Of a stretch of 64,000 nucleotides of DNA, positions 54,511-63,960 are shown piece by piece. Under the pieces are notes generated by a model. The model had not been told where the DNA came from and did not search any database. It saw only the letters and a list, made by a program, of their open reading frames with translations. The translations under genes were made by a program, and so were the position numbers. Each line of letters opens with the position of its first letter. Position 1 is the stretch's first letter. The stretch is from the NCBI GenBank assembly GCA_019802505.1, contig JAFMOC010000262.1, forward strand, positions 310,001-374,000, in the 5' to 3' direction. This stretch comes from Corydoras sp. C115 (Eukaryota > Chordata > Actinopteri > Siluriformes > Callichthyidae).

Positions 54511-54777
54511 ATAAAATTTGCTGTTGCTACCTTTGATTATCTATTTTTTTTCCAATTTAAGAAATGTTAAAGTGTTTTTCAGCCACTGAAAAATGGTTGG
54601 AGGTTTGTCAGATTTCCAGAGAAGCAAATGATATGTAGAAGATTTTAAACTGGACTAAACCAAACCTGGAACATATTGAGCTTGTGTGTGTCCTATCCAT
54701 AGCCCTGTTCCACCACACATCTGTAAAATTTGTCTGTAACTCAGCTTTCCAAGCCGTTTTTACTTTGGTAAATGATA
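54511..54777 (-). pseudogene. L1/Tx1 ORF2 C-terminal remnant
   Basis: The minus strand reads TKVKTAWKAELQTNFTDVWW, then SSICSRFGLVQFKI (54620-54777), then PTIFQWLKNTLTFLKLEK (54540-54600). These are the conserved C-terminal blocks of fish Tx1/L1 ORF2 after the RT. It borders the truncated LTR at 54778. Confidence 0.7.
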
Positions 54778-55208
54778 AAGGTGTGGTGTGGAGATATCGA
54801 GCCAGGCAACCAGGTAAGCGAACACAAAAGCTTTTATTAGCTTTAGCACAGCGGGAAACCCGCTGGAGGAGCCGAGAGCAAATATACAAACAAAAACGAT
54901 GCAGCGGGAATGCCGCTGAGAACACGATGAAACGTGGCGAAAACTAAATACAAAATAAACAACGCTAGCAGCGGAAAGGCTGCTGAATGCGCGGCGTAAA
55001 GAGCTGAGAGCGAAGCGTAGAAATAAATAAACAATAAACCACACTGAAAACCCGACGTGAGGTATGACCATTAGCACGCAAGCGTGTGTGCTCAGACTGT
55101 GCTCAGTCTAATGCTGACCTGCTGACTGCTATGCCGGCATGCTAGAAATGCAGTCAGCAGGTCGCACGTGATCAGGTCGGACCCAATCCCTGCTCAAGGA
55201 GATGGGCC

Positions 55209-56354
55209 CTACATATGGAAGCCCCGAACGGCCAAAACCCGATACACGGGAGACGGGGGGAGGGGCCGATACACGGGAGACAGGGGGGAGGGGCCCATCC
55301 CTCCCAACCTGACATATTGCCCCCCCCCAAAACAACCGGGGGGCAAAGGCACCCAGGGACGCGAAACAGAAAACCCAAAAGGGGGCTCGAGGGCAGTGTG
55401 GAGACCCCCAGAGAGAGCGGTGACGACGTGGCTAAAGGTACGGCAGCACCGTGCCCCTGTGTAAGGGTGTGGGCGTCGTGAACCTTTCTGAGCCCGGGGA
55501 GCACGTGACCCCTTGAGAATGAGGGGGCGTCGTAACCCAAGAAGGGCGCGAGGGCAATGTGCCCCTATGAGGCAGTAGAGGCGAAGTGACCCCCTGTGAG
55601 CACGACGGCACCGTGACCTCCTGTGTGTGCGGTGGCGCTGTGCCTTCTTGTGGGCACGGGGGTGACGGAACCCCTTGAGTGCCCGAGGATGACGTGACCC
55701 CATGAGTGCGCAACGGCGTTGAGACCCCTTGGGAGCGCGAAGGCGACCGAACCCCCACGCGGACTCCGGTGCGGAAGAGTCCAACGTGGGCTCAGGGACG
55801 CGAGCAGCAACAGTGGGTGTGGAGAACGAAGAGAGATACGTGGGTTGATGGGCCGAAGGAACCAACACGGCCACGGGGGAGACTGGGGTACATGCGACCG
55901 CAGAGGTGAATCGAGTGGACGCACATGTGAACTGAGTGGATACGGAAATGACCCGAGTGAACACAAAGGTGACCCGAGTGGACGCACATGTGACCCGAGT
56001 GGACGCGGAAGTGACCCGAGTGAACGCACAAGTGACCCGAGTGAACGCAGAAAAGACCCGAGTGGACGCACATGTGACCTGAGTGAACGCAAAACTGAAC
56101 CGAGTGGACACACTTGTGACCCGAGTGGACGTAATGGTGATTCCGTCTTGGTCCATGCGCAGAGCAGCCGGCCCAGAGACCCATGCGGATTTATCCGCCA
56201 TCAAAGTCCTTGGTCCAGTGGAACGTTTGTCCGGAGCGGGTGGAACTCTGTCCTGGGCAGAGGACGAATCATCCACATTAAAGGGCACATAGTCCAGCGC
56301 GGCGGTCTTATAGTACCCCGAAACAGGGGTCAATATCTCCTGTGCGTGGCCCAC
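55209..56354 (-). CDS. Repeat-encoding frame of the LTR element (7-aa and 9-aa repeats)
   Basis: A 381-codon minus-strand frame without resemblance to pol. The N-terminal part has ~11 copies of a 7-residue unit, roughly (S/F)TRVT(C/S)A, encoded by the 21-bp array at 55908-56138. The middle contains VPSAHQPT and Pro/Ser-rich sequence. The C-terminal part has ~11 units of a 9-residue repeat rich in Arg/His/Gly/Ser from the 27-bp array at 55451-55747. The last ~50 residues come from the polypurine tract and 3' LTR, so the natural end is unclear. Other frames are open over the arrays as well, because the units are multiples of 3 and lack stops. It may be a low-complexity extension of gag or non-coding repeat; function unknown. 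Confidence 0.35.
   Translation of the reverse strand: MGHAQEILTPVSGYYKTAALDYVPFNVDDSSSAQDRVPPAPDKRSTGPRTLMADKSAWVSGPAALRMDQDGITITSTRVTSVSTRFSFAFTQVTCASTRVFSAFTRVTCAFTRVTSASTRVTCASTRVTFVFTRVISVSTQFTCASTRFTSAVACTPVSPVAVLVPSAHQPTYLSSFSTPTVAARVPEPTLDSSAPESAWGFGRLRAPKGSQRRCALMGSRHPRALKGFRHPRAHKKAQRHRTHRRSRCRRAHRGSLRLYCLIGAHCPRALLGLRRPLILKGSRAPRAQKGSRRPHPYTGARCCRTFSHVVTALSGGLHTALEPPFGFSVSRPWVPLPPGCFGGGQYVRLGGMGPSPLSPVYRPLPPSPVYRVLAVRGFHM
55451..55747. repeat. 27-bp tandem array, 11 units
   Basis: Units starting GTGACCCC(T/C)TGTGNGC... follow each other at exact 27-bp steps (55451, 55478, 55505, ... 55721) with point differences but no length change. A further degenerate unit begins at 55748. Exact multiples of 3 keep all three frames in register. 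Confidence 0.9.
55908..56138. repeat. 21-bp tandem array, 11 units
   Basis: Units of the form GACCCGAGTG(G/A)ACGCACATGT occur at exact 21-bp steps from 55908 to 56138. Divergence is moderate and no indels are seen. On the minus strand each unit encodes seven residues. Confidence 0.95.
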
Positions 56355-57453
56355 AGAACTGCCTCCTTACCAGACCACTGGACTGCCCTCTGGGGAACAC
56401 GCTGAGCACCATGCTCCGACTCCCAGTCTGCCTCCTCTCCGCAACCTGGACACAAAGAGGAAGAGCCAGTACCTCATCCACACTACACAACATACGGTCC
56501 TGGTCTACCGAGACGGAGTCCGAGCACCGAACGCAGACTACACTGACCCCGGACAGCATACCCTGCGGAGAACCCCGCAGAGTACTATGCGGAGCATCGC
56601 GAGGAGAAGCGCGGGAAGCATCGCGAGGAGAAATGCGAGGAGCCCCGCGAAGAGCCCAGCGAGGAAAAACGCGTTGAGGCGGATGCGGAGTTTCTCCCTG
56701 TGCGTCGCGAGGCGCAGTGCGAATAGCAGCGCGAGGGACAGCACAAGGAGAATCGCGTTGAGGCCTAGGCGGATTGCCACCCTGAGCGCCGCGAGGCGCA
56801 GCGCAAGGTGCAGCGCGAGGAGCAGCGCGAGGGACTACGTGAGGAGCATCGCGGAAAGAACCGCAAGGAAACACACGTTGAGGTGAAGCGTCACCCTGCG
56901 CGTCGCCCTGCGCGTCGCACAGCGCAGCGCGAGGAGAATCGCGAGAAGTGATGCGAGCTGAACCTCGAGGGGCAACGCGAGGAAAAACGCGTTGGAACGC
57001 AGGCGGAGTGTCACCCTGAGCAGGAGACTCACACGGAGGAGAGCACGGCGGAACCCGGGCGGCGAGGAAAAGATCACTGAACGGGTCCTCCGTGGAGTCA
57101 GGAGACCCGCCCGAAGGAGCGCGCGGCAGGACCCAAGCGGCGAGGAAGAGCTCGCTGAACGGGTCCTCCGTGGAGTCAGGAGGCTGGAAAAAACTCGCTC
57201 CGTCCAGGTACTCACCGACAGAGCCTGCGTCTGAGCCCGGGGCAAACCGGGCTAAGAACGGCGACTCAAAACGACTCGCTGAGGTGAGACAGACGTACCC
57301 AGCGGCCACTAGGCCTTCGGCCCACCTCAGCGCAGGACCCAGGAGTCGGGAGAGGTAGAACAGCACCCGCTCTTGGTCCGAAAGCTCCCGGCTGGTCACC
57401 AGGTCAAACACCCTGCAACAGCCGATAATATACGGCAGTGGCTTTAACGCCAC
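56308..57453 (-). CDS. Gag-like protein of the non-autonomous LTR element
   Basis: A 381-codon minus-strand frame. Residues ~10-60 read CCRVFDLVTSRELSDQERVL and FYLSRLLGPALRWAEGLVAA, a retrotransposon gag capsid-like helical segment also found in the remnant at 31040-31130. An imperfect duplication follows (two copies of PDSTEDPFS(E/D)LFLAA, 57045-57180). The remainder (56500-57000) is Arg/Ala/Pro-rich and built from degenerate CGCGA-type repeats, like 17300-17880. No zinc knuckle is visible. It would assemble into particles if functional. It is uninterrupted, but composition alone keeps stops rare, so coding status is uncertain. Confidence 0.5.
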   Translation of the reverse strand: MALKPLPYIIGCCRVFDLVTSRELSDQERVLFYLSRLLGPALRWAEGLVAAGYVCLTSASRFESPFLARFAPGSDAGSVGEYLDGASFFQPPDSTEDPFSELFLAAWVLPRAPSGGSPDSTEDPFSDLFLAARVPPCSPPCESPAQGDTPPAFQRVFPRVAPRGSARITSRDSPRAALCDAQGDAQGDASPQRVFPCGSFRDAPHVVPRAAPRAAPCAAPRGAQGGNPPRPQRDSPCAVPRAAIRTAPRDAQGETPHPPQRVFPRWALRGAPRISPRDASRASPRDAPHSTLRGSPQGMLSGVSVVCVRCSDSVSVDQDRMLCSVDEVLALPLCVQVAERRQTGSRSMVLSVFPRGQSSGLVRRQFCGPRTGDIDPCFGVL

Positions 57454-58472
57454 TCCGTCGCAGGGCGCCAGGCCGAGAGAGGGAACACAATCTACCCATA
57501 CTCCGGGACCCGATCAATACCAATTCCAACCTCCGGGGAGCGAGTACTGCAGCGAAGTTTAAACGGCGGGGCCAGCGCCAAGCTAAGGAAGCCTATCGCT
57601 GCAGTCGGGGCAACTACTAGCATGGCTAATGCCGGGTTAAATTAGCCGGGCTGCTGCAGCTGGGGACTCAACTACTGGCAGTGATAAAGAAGCCGGTGCT
57701 GCAGCTCAAAAAACGCGGCTAATGGCGTGGCCAGTGCCGAGTTAAAATAGCCAAATGCTGCAGCTGAAAAACAATACAAAAGCAGGCTAGCGCCGTAGCT
57801 AACGCTGCTAACAGCCGGAGGATGCGGCTAATGGCGGTCAGCGCCGCCGCTAGCGCAGCTACCGATTGTATAAAAAAATTTTTAAAAAAACGGGACGATT
57901 CGAAAGCCGGAGAACGGGGCTTTCGAGGCAGATAATAAAGGTGAGCGCTTACCCGGAGGAGGAAACCTGGACCTTGCAGGCGTTCAGAGATCAGCATTCT
58001 GTCACATACGGGGCGCGCTGTCCGGAAGCTGGCAGCGCAGCGCGGTGTGGTGTGGAGATATCGAGCCAGGCGACCAGGTAAGCTTACAAAAAAGCTTTTA
58101 TTAGCTTTAGCACAGCGGGAAACCCGCTGGAGGAGCCGAGAGCAAATATACAAACAAAAACGATGCAGCGGGAACGCCGCTGAGAACACGATGAAACGTG
58201 CCGAAAACTAAATACAAAATAAACAACGCTAGCAGCGGAAATGACCGCTGAATGCGTGGTGTGAAGAGCTGAGAGCGAAGCGTAGAAATAAATAAACAAT
58301 AAACCACACTGAAAACCTGACGTGACGTATGAGCATTAGCACGCAAGCGTGCTCAGTCTAATACTGACCTGCTGACTGCTATGCCGGCATGCTAGGAATG
58401 TAGTCAGCAGGTCGCACGTGATCAGGTAGGACCCAATCCCTGCTCAAGGGATCCCTTGAGGAAGAACCTGAC

Positions 58473-58850
58473 ATGCAAATAGCAGAGGTGATATGGACAC
58501 TGACAAGTACCTCGTTCCAATTTAAAATAGCAGGACTGGTCATTATTAGTACGTACTCTAGATTGGGGTTTGGTATATAAAAGCTGTATACAAGAAATAA
58601 ATCTATCACCAAATCCAAATTTTTCAAGTATCTTAAATAGGTAGTCAACACATGTCTTTTCTGCATCTAAAGAGATCACTACCTCAGGAGTTTCATCCGA
58701 ATGTCCAGAATATATTATACTGAACAGAGTATAGATATTACAAAATAATTGTCTTCCTTTTTTAAAACCTGAAAGCCCAAGCTTTAGCCACCACCTTAGC
58801 ATCGACATTTAGAAAGCAAGAATTTGGATCCTTCTTTAAAAGTAAGATAA
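58473..58850 (-). pseudogene. Host L1 ORF2 reverse transcriptase fragment
   Basis: The minus strand encodes GFKKGRQLFCNIYTLFSIIY, ETPEVVISLDAEKT (first catalytic Asp region), YLFKILEKFGFGDRFIS, and RGTCQC leading to ISPLLFA in the next frame, directly abutting the LTR at 58472. The FADD motif would lie beyond the junction and is absent. Small deletions and frameshifts occur around 58780. Confidence 0.8.
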
Positions 58851-59038
58851 TGAGGGGGGGCGCTGTTACGTGCATAGGATGTAGACGTGCTTCTCCGCTG
58901 CTCTGAGAAAAAAAGGAAATTTCTAATTTCATTAACTAATTTCATTAATTTAATAAAACATAACATTCATCCTGAAACGGCTCTCGAGCGCGTCCTACAC
59001 ACACTGCATCTATTTTAAAGACTTTTCTGAGGAGGAAA

Positions 59039-59924
59039 ATGTCATCTACCCACAGTAAGATGCAATCATCCAAGTTAGGCCGTAAGTCTGCCGTTCCTCC
59101 AGCTGCCGCCGCGCCCGAGGGAGAGGTCCACTCTCCTGAAAGTGTGATTAGCACTTCGGTGTTACAAACGATGATGGACACGCTTAAGTCAAACATTTGT
59201 GGCAAGCTGGATACGTTTACTTCAGTTTTGCGTTCGGAAATTGCGGCTGTGAAACTGGAACTTTCCAACCTAATTAACCCTTTGCAATAAAAATTCGAGT
59301 CGCATGATGAAATGCTGCGGGAATTGGAGCGCTGCGCTGAAGATAACAGTGCACAACTCACTGAATTACAAACCGCGGTTGGTAAGCTCACCACCCAATG
59401 CCAACGTCTGGAGGACAGCTGTGAGGACCTCGAGGCCCGATCCAGAAGAAAGAATCTGCGCATAATTGGGATCCCTGAAGGAGCGGAGGGCACTCAGGTT
59501 ACGGATTTTGTTGCAGGGCTGCTACAAGACGTGCTCAAGATGGAGGAGAGTCTGATGTTGGACCATGCACACAGATCGCTTCGTGAAAGGCCGAAAGAAG
59601 TTGAACGTCCAAGACCCGTTATCACAAGGGTGCACTTTTTTCAAACCCGAAACCAGATCTTGCAGCGAGCCGGAAAATCTTCGCCACTGTATTATGGTGA
59701 CAAGAAAATTTTAATTTTCCCGGACTGCACTTCATCCGTTGCACGCAGACGAGCGGCCTTCGGTGATGTCAAACGTCGGTTACGATTCTGCTCAGATGTT
59801 TGGCCTGCTCTACCCGGCTACTCTACGAATCACCCTCCCTGATGGGAAACAACACAGATTCGAGGACGTAAAGGAAGCAGCGGACTTTACTGACAAGCTT
59901 TGCAAGCAGTTGCAATTAAAGTAG
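59039..59924 (+). pseudogene. Guest L1 ORF1, one stop and one frameshift
   Basis: Starts MSSTHSKMQSSKLG with an Ala/Pro-rich N terminus. A coiled coil follows (LKSNICGKLDTFTSVLRSEI, resuming as LRELERCAED and LQTAVGKLTTQCQRLEDSCE), interrupted by a TAA at 59288-59290 in the same frame. The RRM-like core has ARSRRKNLRIIGIPEG, DHAHRSLRERPKE, ERPRPVITRVHFF and RRRAAFGDVKRRLR. A shift at ~59780 moves the C-terminal domain (LYPATLRITLPDGKQHRF, KLCKQLQLK) to another frame. It matches the Transposase_22 ORF1 family (RNA-binding trimer). Confidence 0.85.
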
Positions 59925-60374
59925 AGAAGTGCGAGTTATCTTTTGCGAGACTTAAATTTTTTTTTCCTTCCTTTTTTTTCCTAATATATAAAACATTTAA
60001 ATGTATGCAGTAGTGTTGTGGGTTTCGCGTTCCGACAGTTGTTATTACCTTGTTGTTAATGTTGTGGTAATAACTTTTATTTTACAATTCGTTTTCTCTC
60101 ATATAGCATTTCAGGTTTAAGAAATTGCTATGGAGTGGTTTGTGCTAGGGTTGTTGGGAAGATTTACTTTACACATCTCATTTGGGGAGATGTTTGTTAA
60201 AGGGGGGGTGGAGAATTTTAAGTTAATTACTTTCCTGATTTTTTGTATTTTTTGTGTTTTGCATTTGTTTTCTTTTTCTGTTAGAGCGGTTATTCGAATT
60301 CAATTACTAATACCTTTGAATCTTCACAAAATTTTTCTATTTATCATATCACTTACTTTTTTTTTTTTATCAGA

Positions 60375-61384
60375 ATGCACTCCATAACACACTCTCATCA
60401 CAGGGGAGGGGATATTAGATTTATAAGCTGGAACTGTAAAGGCCTTAATTCTCCAAAGAAGCGCACTAAAGTGTTCCAGCACTTATCACATCTAGGTGCT
60501 CAGGTGGTCTTTCTTCAGGAGACACATTTGGATAGTTCCGAAGGGTCCAAACTTAAAGCTAGATGGGTTGGTCAGTCTTATTGTTCTTTTTTTCTGGTAA
60601 GGCAAGGGGAGTGGCAATTTTATTTCACAAATCAGTTCCGTTTATTTGCTCAAATGTAATCTCAGATTCAAACGGACGGTACATTATACTTACTGGCAAA
60701 CTATATGAGACACCTATACATTAAGTAAATGTTTATGCACCAAATTGGGACCATGACGATTTTTTCAGGCAGCTTTTCTCAAACATCCCTGACATGTCCA
60801 CATATGCTCTTATTTTGGGCGGAGATTGTTGGCTTGACCCAATTCTCGACCGCTCCTCCAATAAACCTGCCACAGAGTCCAAATCAGCCACACTGATTAA
60901 GACATTTATGAAGGACCACGCAATCTCAGATTCATGGCGTTTCTGCAATCCTAAAGCTAGGGTAAATTTTTTCTTCTCACATGTACATCATACTTTTACT
61001 AGGATTGACTATTTTTTTAGTGGATGATAGAATTATACACAATGTAAATTCCTGTTCTTATGATGCTATTCTTGTTTCAGATCATGCCCCTGTCTTAATG
61101 AACATTACATTTACAGAGAAAAGTAACAGTCGGAATCCATGGCGTTTTAACTCATTGTTACTTTCTAATGATGATTTCATAAATTACATTTCTAATCAGA
61201 TTGATTTTTTTCTTAGTGTTAACGATACCCCCGGAATCTCTGCATCTATTCTGTGGGAAACACTTAAAGTGTATATAAGGGGGGTTATAATTTCTTACAC
61301 ACAGCATCAGAAAAGAAATAAGGAAAAGAAAATTAATGACTTAATGAGGGATATTGCTCAAACGGACCATCAATATGCACTGTC
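60375..61384 (+). pseudogene. Guest L1 ORF2, apurinic-type endonuclease domain only
   Basis: Start HSITHSHHRGGDIRFISWNC (N of the active site), VVFLQETHLD (catalytic Glu), then a frameshift in a T-run near 60590 (SGKARGVAILFHKS in the next frame). NVYAPNWD, ILGGDCWLDP, RIDY, a second T-run shift near 61010, and ILVSDHAPVLM (catalytic SDH motif) follow. The linker continues to DHQYALS at 61383, where the sequence switches abruptly to an LTR. RT is missing. Confidence 0.85.
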
Positions 61385-62097
61385 TGTCACACTCGTCTAC
61401 CTGGGGCTAAGAGCGGCTGCGCATAGGAAGCGCAGAGCCGCAGCGCTCTAACGCGCAGAAGGGAGCCAGGCACGCAGGTAGCAGGAACAGAATTTATTAT
61501 GGTGTAGTGACACCAAATACACCGGTACATAAACGAGTGGACGCCCTCTGCGGGGGAGGCGTGCCGAACGCCCTCTGGCTGCGAGGTCAGGTGGGCGCCC
61601 ACGGCGGATCAGGAGTGGGCCACGCCCTCTGGCTGCGTGGTCCGGTGGACGCCCCCGGCGGACGAGGAGTGGGCCACGCCCTCTGGCTGCGTGGTCCGGT
61701 GGACGCCCACGTCGGGCGAGGAGTTGACCACGCCCTCTGGCTGCGTGGCGAGGCGGACGCCCCCTGGCTGCGTGGTCCGGCGGAGGCCCACGTCGGACGA
61801 GGAGTGGGCCACGCCCTCTGGCTGCATGGTCCGTTGGGCGCCCTCGGCAGACGAGAAGTGGGCCACGGTCTTTGGCGGCGTGGTCCGGAGGACGCCCTCT
61901 GGCGGCGTGGCGAGACGGACGCTCCATGGCGGCGTGGTCCGGAGGACGCCCCCTGGCGAGGCGGGCGCCCCCTTGCGGCGTGGCGAGGCGGACGCCCCCT
62001 GGCTGCGAGGCGTGCGGCCCCTGCTGCTCGAGCTGGGCGGCGTGCGGCCCTTGGACCTCGGGCTGGGCGGCGTGCGGCCCCTGGACCTCGGGACCTC
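61385..62097 (-). mobile_element. LTR-type segment with a GC-rich minisatellite, inside the guest L1
   Basis: On the minus strand it ends GTAGACGAGTGTGACA at 61385. The preceding ~90 bp (GGCTCCCTTCTGCGCGTTAG and CGGCTCTGCGC) resemble the U5 of the LTR at 2245-2571. A polyadenylation signal CATAATAAATTC lies at ~61493. To the right is the 54-bp tandem array, then an unclear boundary near 62097 (no TG terminus or duplication found). It could be an LTR whose U3 expanded, or an LTR end plus internal repeat. Confidence 0.5.
61552..62060. repeat. 54-bp GC-rich minisatellite with higher-order changes
   Basis: The unit GGAGTGGGCCACGCCCTCTG followed by GCTGCGTGGTCCGGTGGACG and CCCCCGGCGGACGA repeats at 54-bp steps. 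Later units are shortened to ~30 bp variants (GGCGTGGTCCGGAGGACGCC). All six frames are largely open, so the 216-codon plus and 159/171-codon minus frames are not evidence of genes. Confidence 0.9.
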
Positions 62098-62363
62098 TTC
62101 ATATTGTTCTATAAAGATGACCGGTCTATTATATTCTATCTTCTATTTATTTCTTGATTATTATTTTTTTTTAATTTCTTTTCATTTTTTGTTTATTATT
62201 TTATGTTATTGGTCATTATAAGCTTGTGTGTTGTCTTTATTTTTTATGTAATTATTACAGTACCTCTAATCATTATTTGTTTATGTATATATGTCTTTTG
62301 TGTTGTGGTTTAATGTTTAAAAACAATAAAAAGATTATTAAAAAAAAAAAAGTAAAATAATGA

Positions 62364-62640
62364 AAGCTTGTGTAGTTTTGTAGGAAGGTTATGTTTTAAA
62401 CTACTAATAATCACAAGTGATCTACCATGTTTGTCAGCAATGACTCTAGCAACTGAAAATTTAATTCTTTTCTTGATTAAAACTGCCACTCCTCTAGCTT
62501 TAGAGTCAAACCCAGAGTGAAATGCCTCGCCTACCCAGGGGCATCTAACTTTGAAGTGATCTTCTTGTAAAAAAAAACAAAAAAAACAAAAAACAATATC
62601 AGGATTAAAATGCTTCAAACGGGAAAATACTTAAGGAGGT
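62364..62640 (-). pseudogene. Host L1 ORF2 endonuclease fragment
   Basis: The minus strand encodes KHFNPDIVF, an A-rich-run-disrupted stretch where LQET is expected, then DHFKVRCPWVGEAFHSGFDS, KARGVAVLIKKRIKFSVARV and SLVIISSLKHNLPTKLHK. It ends at the target site of the guest L1 (TSD at 62348-62363). Confidence 0.75.
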
Positions 62641-63018
62641 GACCATAACCGTCCCCCTTAATAACCCCATAGTACACTGCAAAAGCTTACACCCCTGAGC
62701 TATAAAAGCAGCAGTTGAGACTCAAGTATGAGCCATTATAAACAAAACACTTATGACTAATCAACTTTAAACCCTCAGGGACTCTGTCAATGTAAACACA
62801 ATATAAAAAGGCCCCGGTAAAAATTAAAACAGGATTTCATTACCTAAAATTAATGTACAGTACTAAAACTGAAAAAAACATCAGCCATTAAATAACAAAA
62901 AAACATGCATGTTAACTTCAGTGCAATTCAATGGAATATACACTAAAGCAAAAGTTGTTAACATATAAATAGGAACATTTGGTTAAAGAAACAGCACAAA
63001 CTCACAGTGCACAGTTCC
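62641..63018. other. Host L1 inter-ORF spacer, no gene
   Basis: AT-rich, stops in all frames; located between ORF1 and ORF2 pieces of the host L1. Confidence 0.5.
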
Positions 63019-63110
63019 TCTCATTTACATTTACATTACATTTAGTCATTTAGCAGACGCTTTTATCCAAAGCGACTTATAAATGACAATTGTACTATTT
63101 ACCACTTGTA
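63019..63110 (-). mobile_element. L2-type 3' tail (LINE or L2-tailed SINE)
   Basis: CATTTACATTTACATTACAT is followed by TTAGTCATTTAGCAGACGCT and TTTATCCAAAGCGACTTATA. This is the reverse of the L2 stem-loop tail seen at 2048-2090. The upstream body is too short to tell a truncated L2 from a SINE. Confidence 0.8.
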
Positions 63111-63289
63111 AATGACAAATGACAACACCTCCTCTCAACAGAACAAACTCAGTGACAATCACAAACTCTTTTTAAGAGAATTAGAGCATTTACCATTTCA
63201 CTGAGTCCATGTAAGACTGAGCTTTGCTTGGAGAAGTGAATACCTTTTCCATGCCGTTATAGGTGCCGCTTACCTTACCTTACTTATAG

Positions 63290-63960
63290 GTGCCGGACAT
63301 CGTTAAACACAGCGTGAACTCATGTGCACTTAGCTGTGAGATCAGGAAAAACTGAAACGGTCATGTCATTCAACCTAACCTGCCTCAACTCTCTGGCTCG
63401 CCGCAGGATAGCAGCACAGTCAGAGTAGTAATGGCACCTGGCCATGATAGCTCAGAGTCACTTGCCCTCATGGGGTTTGGGCTGTAGGGAGCGGTGCGCC
63501 CCGTCGAGCACTGGTTTCAGACTAAAACGCATCCTTCAACAGCTTGGACATGCCGTCTATGCTGGAGAAGGCAGTCTCCTCAGGCACTCCTACGATGTGG
63601 ATGTTGATGTGACGCGACCTGGCCTCCAGGTCTTTACATCGGTTTTCCGGGCTGGAAATTTGGAGGTCAGGGTTTATAACCTTCAGGGCTGTGATATCAT
63701 CAGTACAACAGGACAGAGAATGCTCCATCTCCTTAGTCAAAATTTTAAGCTGGATAATATCGGTCTGTACCGTCACCATACTGTTTGAGAATTCTGACCT
63801 CAGCGCTTGCATCTCTGATTTAAGCAAGGCTAGTTCGACTCTCAATATAGTCTGCAGCTCAGACTTAATCAGCTCCACAATGTCTGTGCGTAATGCAGAG
63901 AGAAGGTCAGCTTTAAAATAAGCAACTTCTCCAAGACACGACCATCCAGCGGCAGGCTCC
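63290..63960 (-). pseudogene. Host L1 ORF1 remnant
   Basis: Minus-strand coiled coil (LIKSELQTILRVELALLKSE, MQALRSEFSNSMVTVQTDII), then LEARSRHINIHIVGVPEETA. After frame changes come LQPKPHEGK and CHYYSDCAAILRRARELRQV, then VSVFPDLTAKCT. Stops near 63450 and 63320 show decay. The N terminus lies at or beyond 63960. Confidence 0.75.

Larger units (their letters stand above)
54778..58472 (-). mobile_element. Non-autonomous LTR element with repeat-encoding internal frames
   Basis: Minus-strand element of the TGTCAGG family. The 5' LTR (58472-58000) starts TGTCAGGTTCTTCC and ends GTATGTGACA. The 3' LTR starts TGTCAGGTTGGGAGGG at 55314 and matches to GGTGTGGAGATATCG, but is cut at ~54778 before its terminus. 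A G-rich tract (GGGGGGGGGCAATA) precedes the 3' LTR. The interior holds a leader with repeated GCTGCAGC/CTAATGGCG motifs (57600-57840), a gag-like frame (56308-57453) and a repeat-encoding frame (55209-56354). No protease, RT or integrase is present, so it would need help from an autonomous relative. It sits inside the RT of the host L1 (ISPLLFA precedes its 5' LTR). Confidence 0.85.
58854..62347 (+). mobile_element. Guest L1/Tx1-type LINE, plus strand, with target-site duplication
   Basis: 5' UTR from 58854, ORF1 at 59039-59924, ORF2 start at 60375, and a 3' UTR ending CAATAAAAAGATTATTAA and poly(A) at ~62339-62350. It is flanked by AAAAGTAAGATAATGA (58838-58853) and AAAAGTAAAATAATGA (62348-62363), a 16-bp duplication with one mismatch, in the typical L1 size range. 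The 5' end is therefore probably complete, but most of ORF2 is replaced by the LTR/minisatellite segment at 61385-62097. Confidence 0.85.

Noticed and set aside
55451..56138. CRISPR array
   Set aside because: The repeats are contiguous tandem units without unique spacers, in a vertebrate LTR element.
55909..56405. Plus-strand frames over the 21-bp array (e.g. 55719-56405) as a repeat protein gene
   Set aside because: Antisense to the LTR element and open only because the unit length is a multiple of three without stops.
61507..62157. 216-codon plus-strand and 159/171-codon minus-strand frames as secreted or repeat proteins
   Set aside because: They are read from a GC-rich 54-bp minisatellite with almost all six frames open, so openness carries no coding signal.
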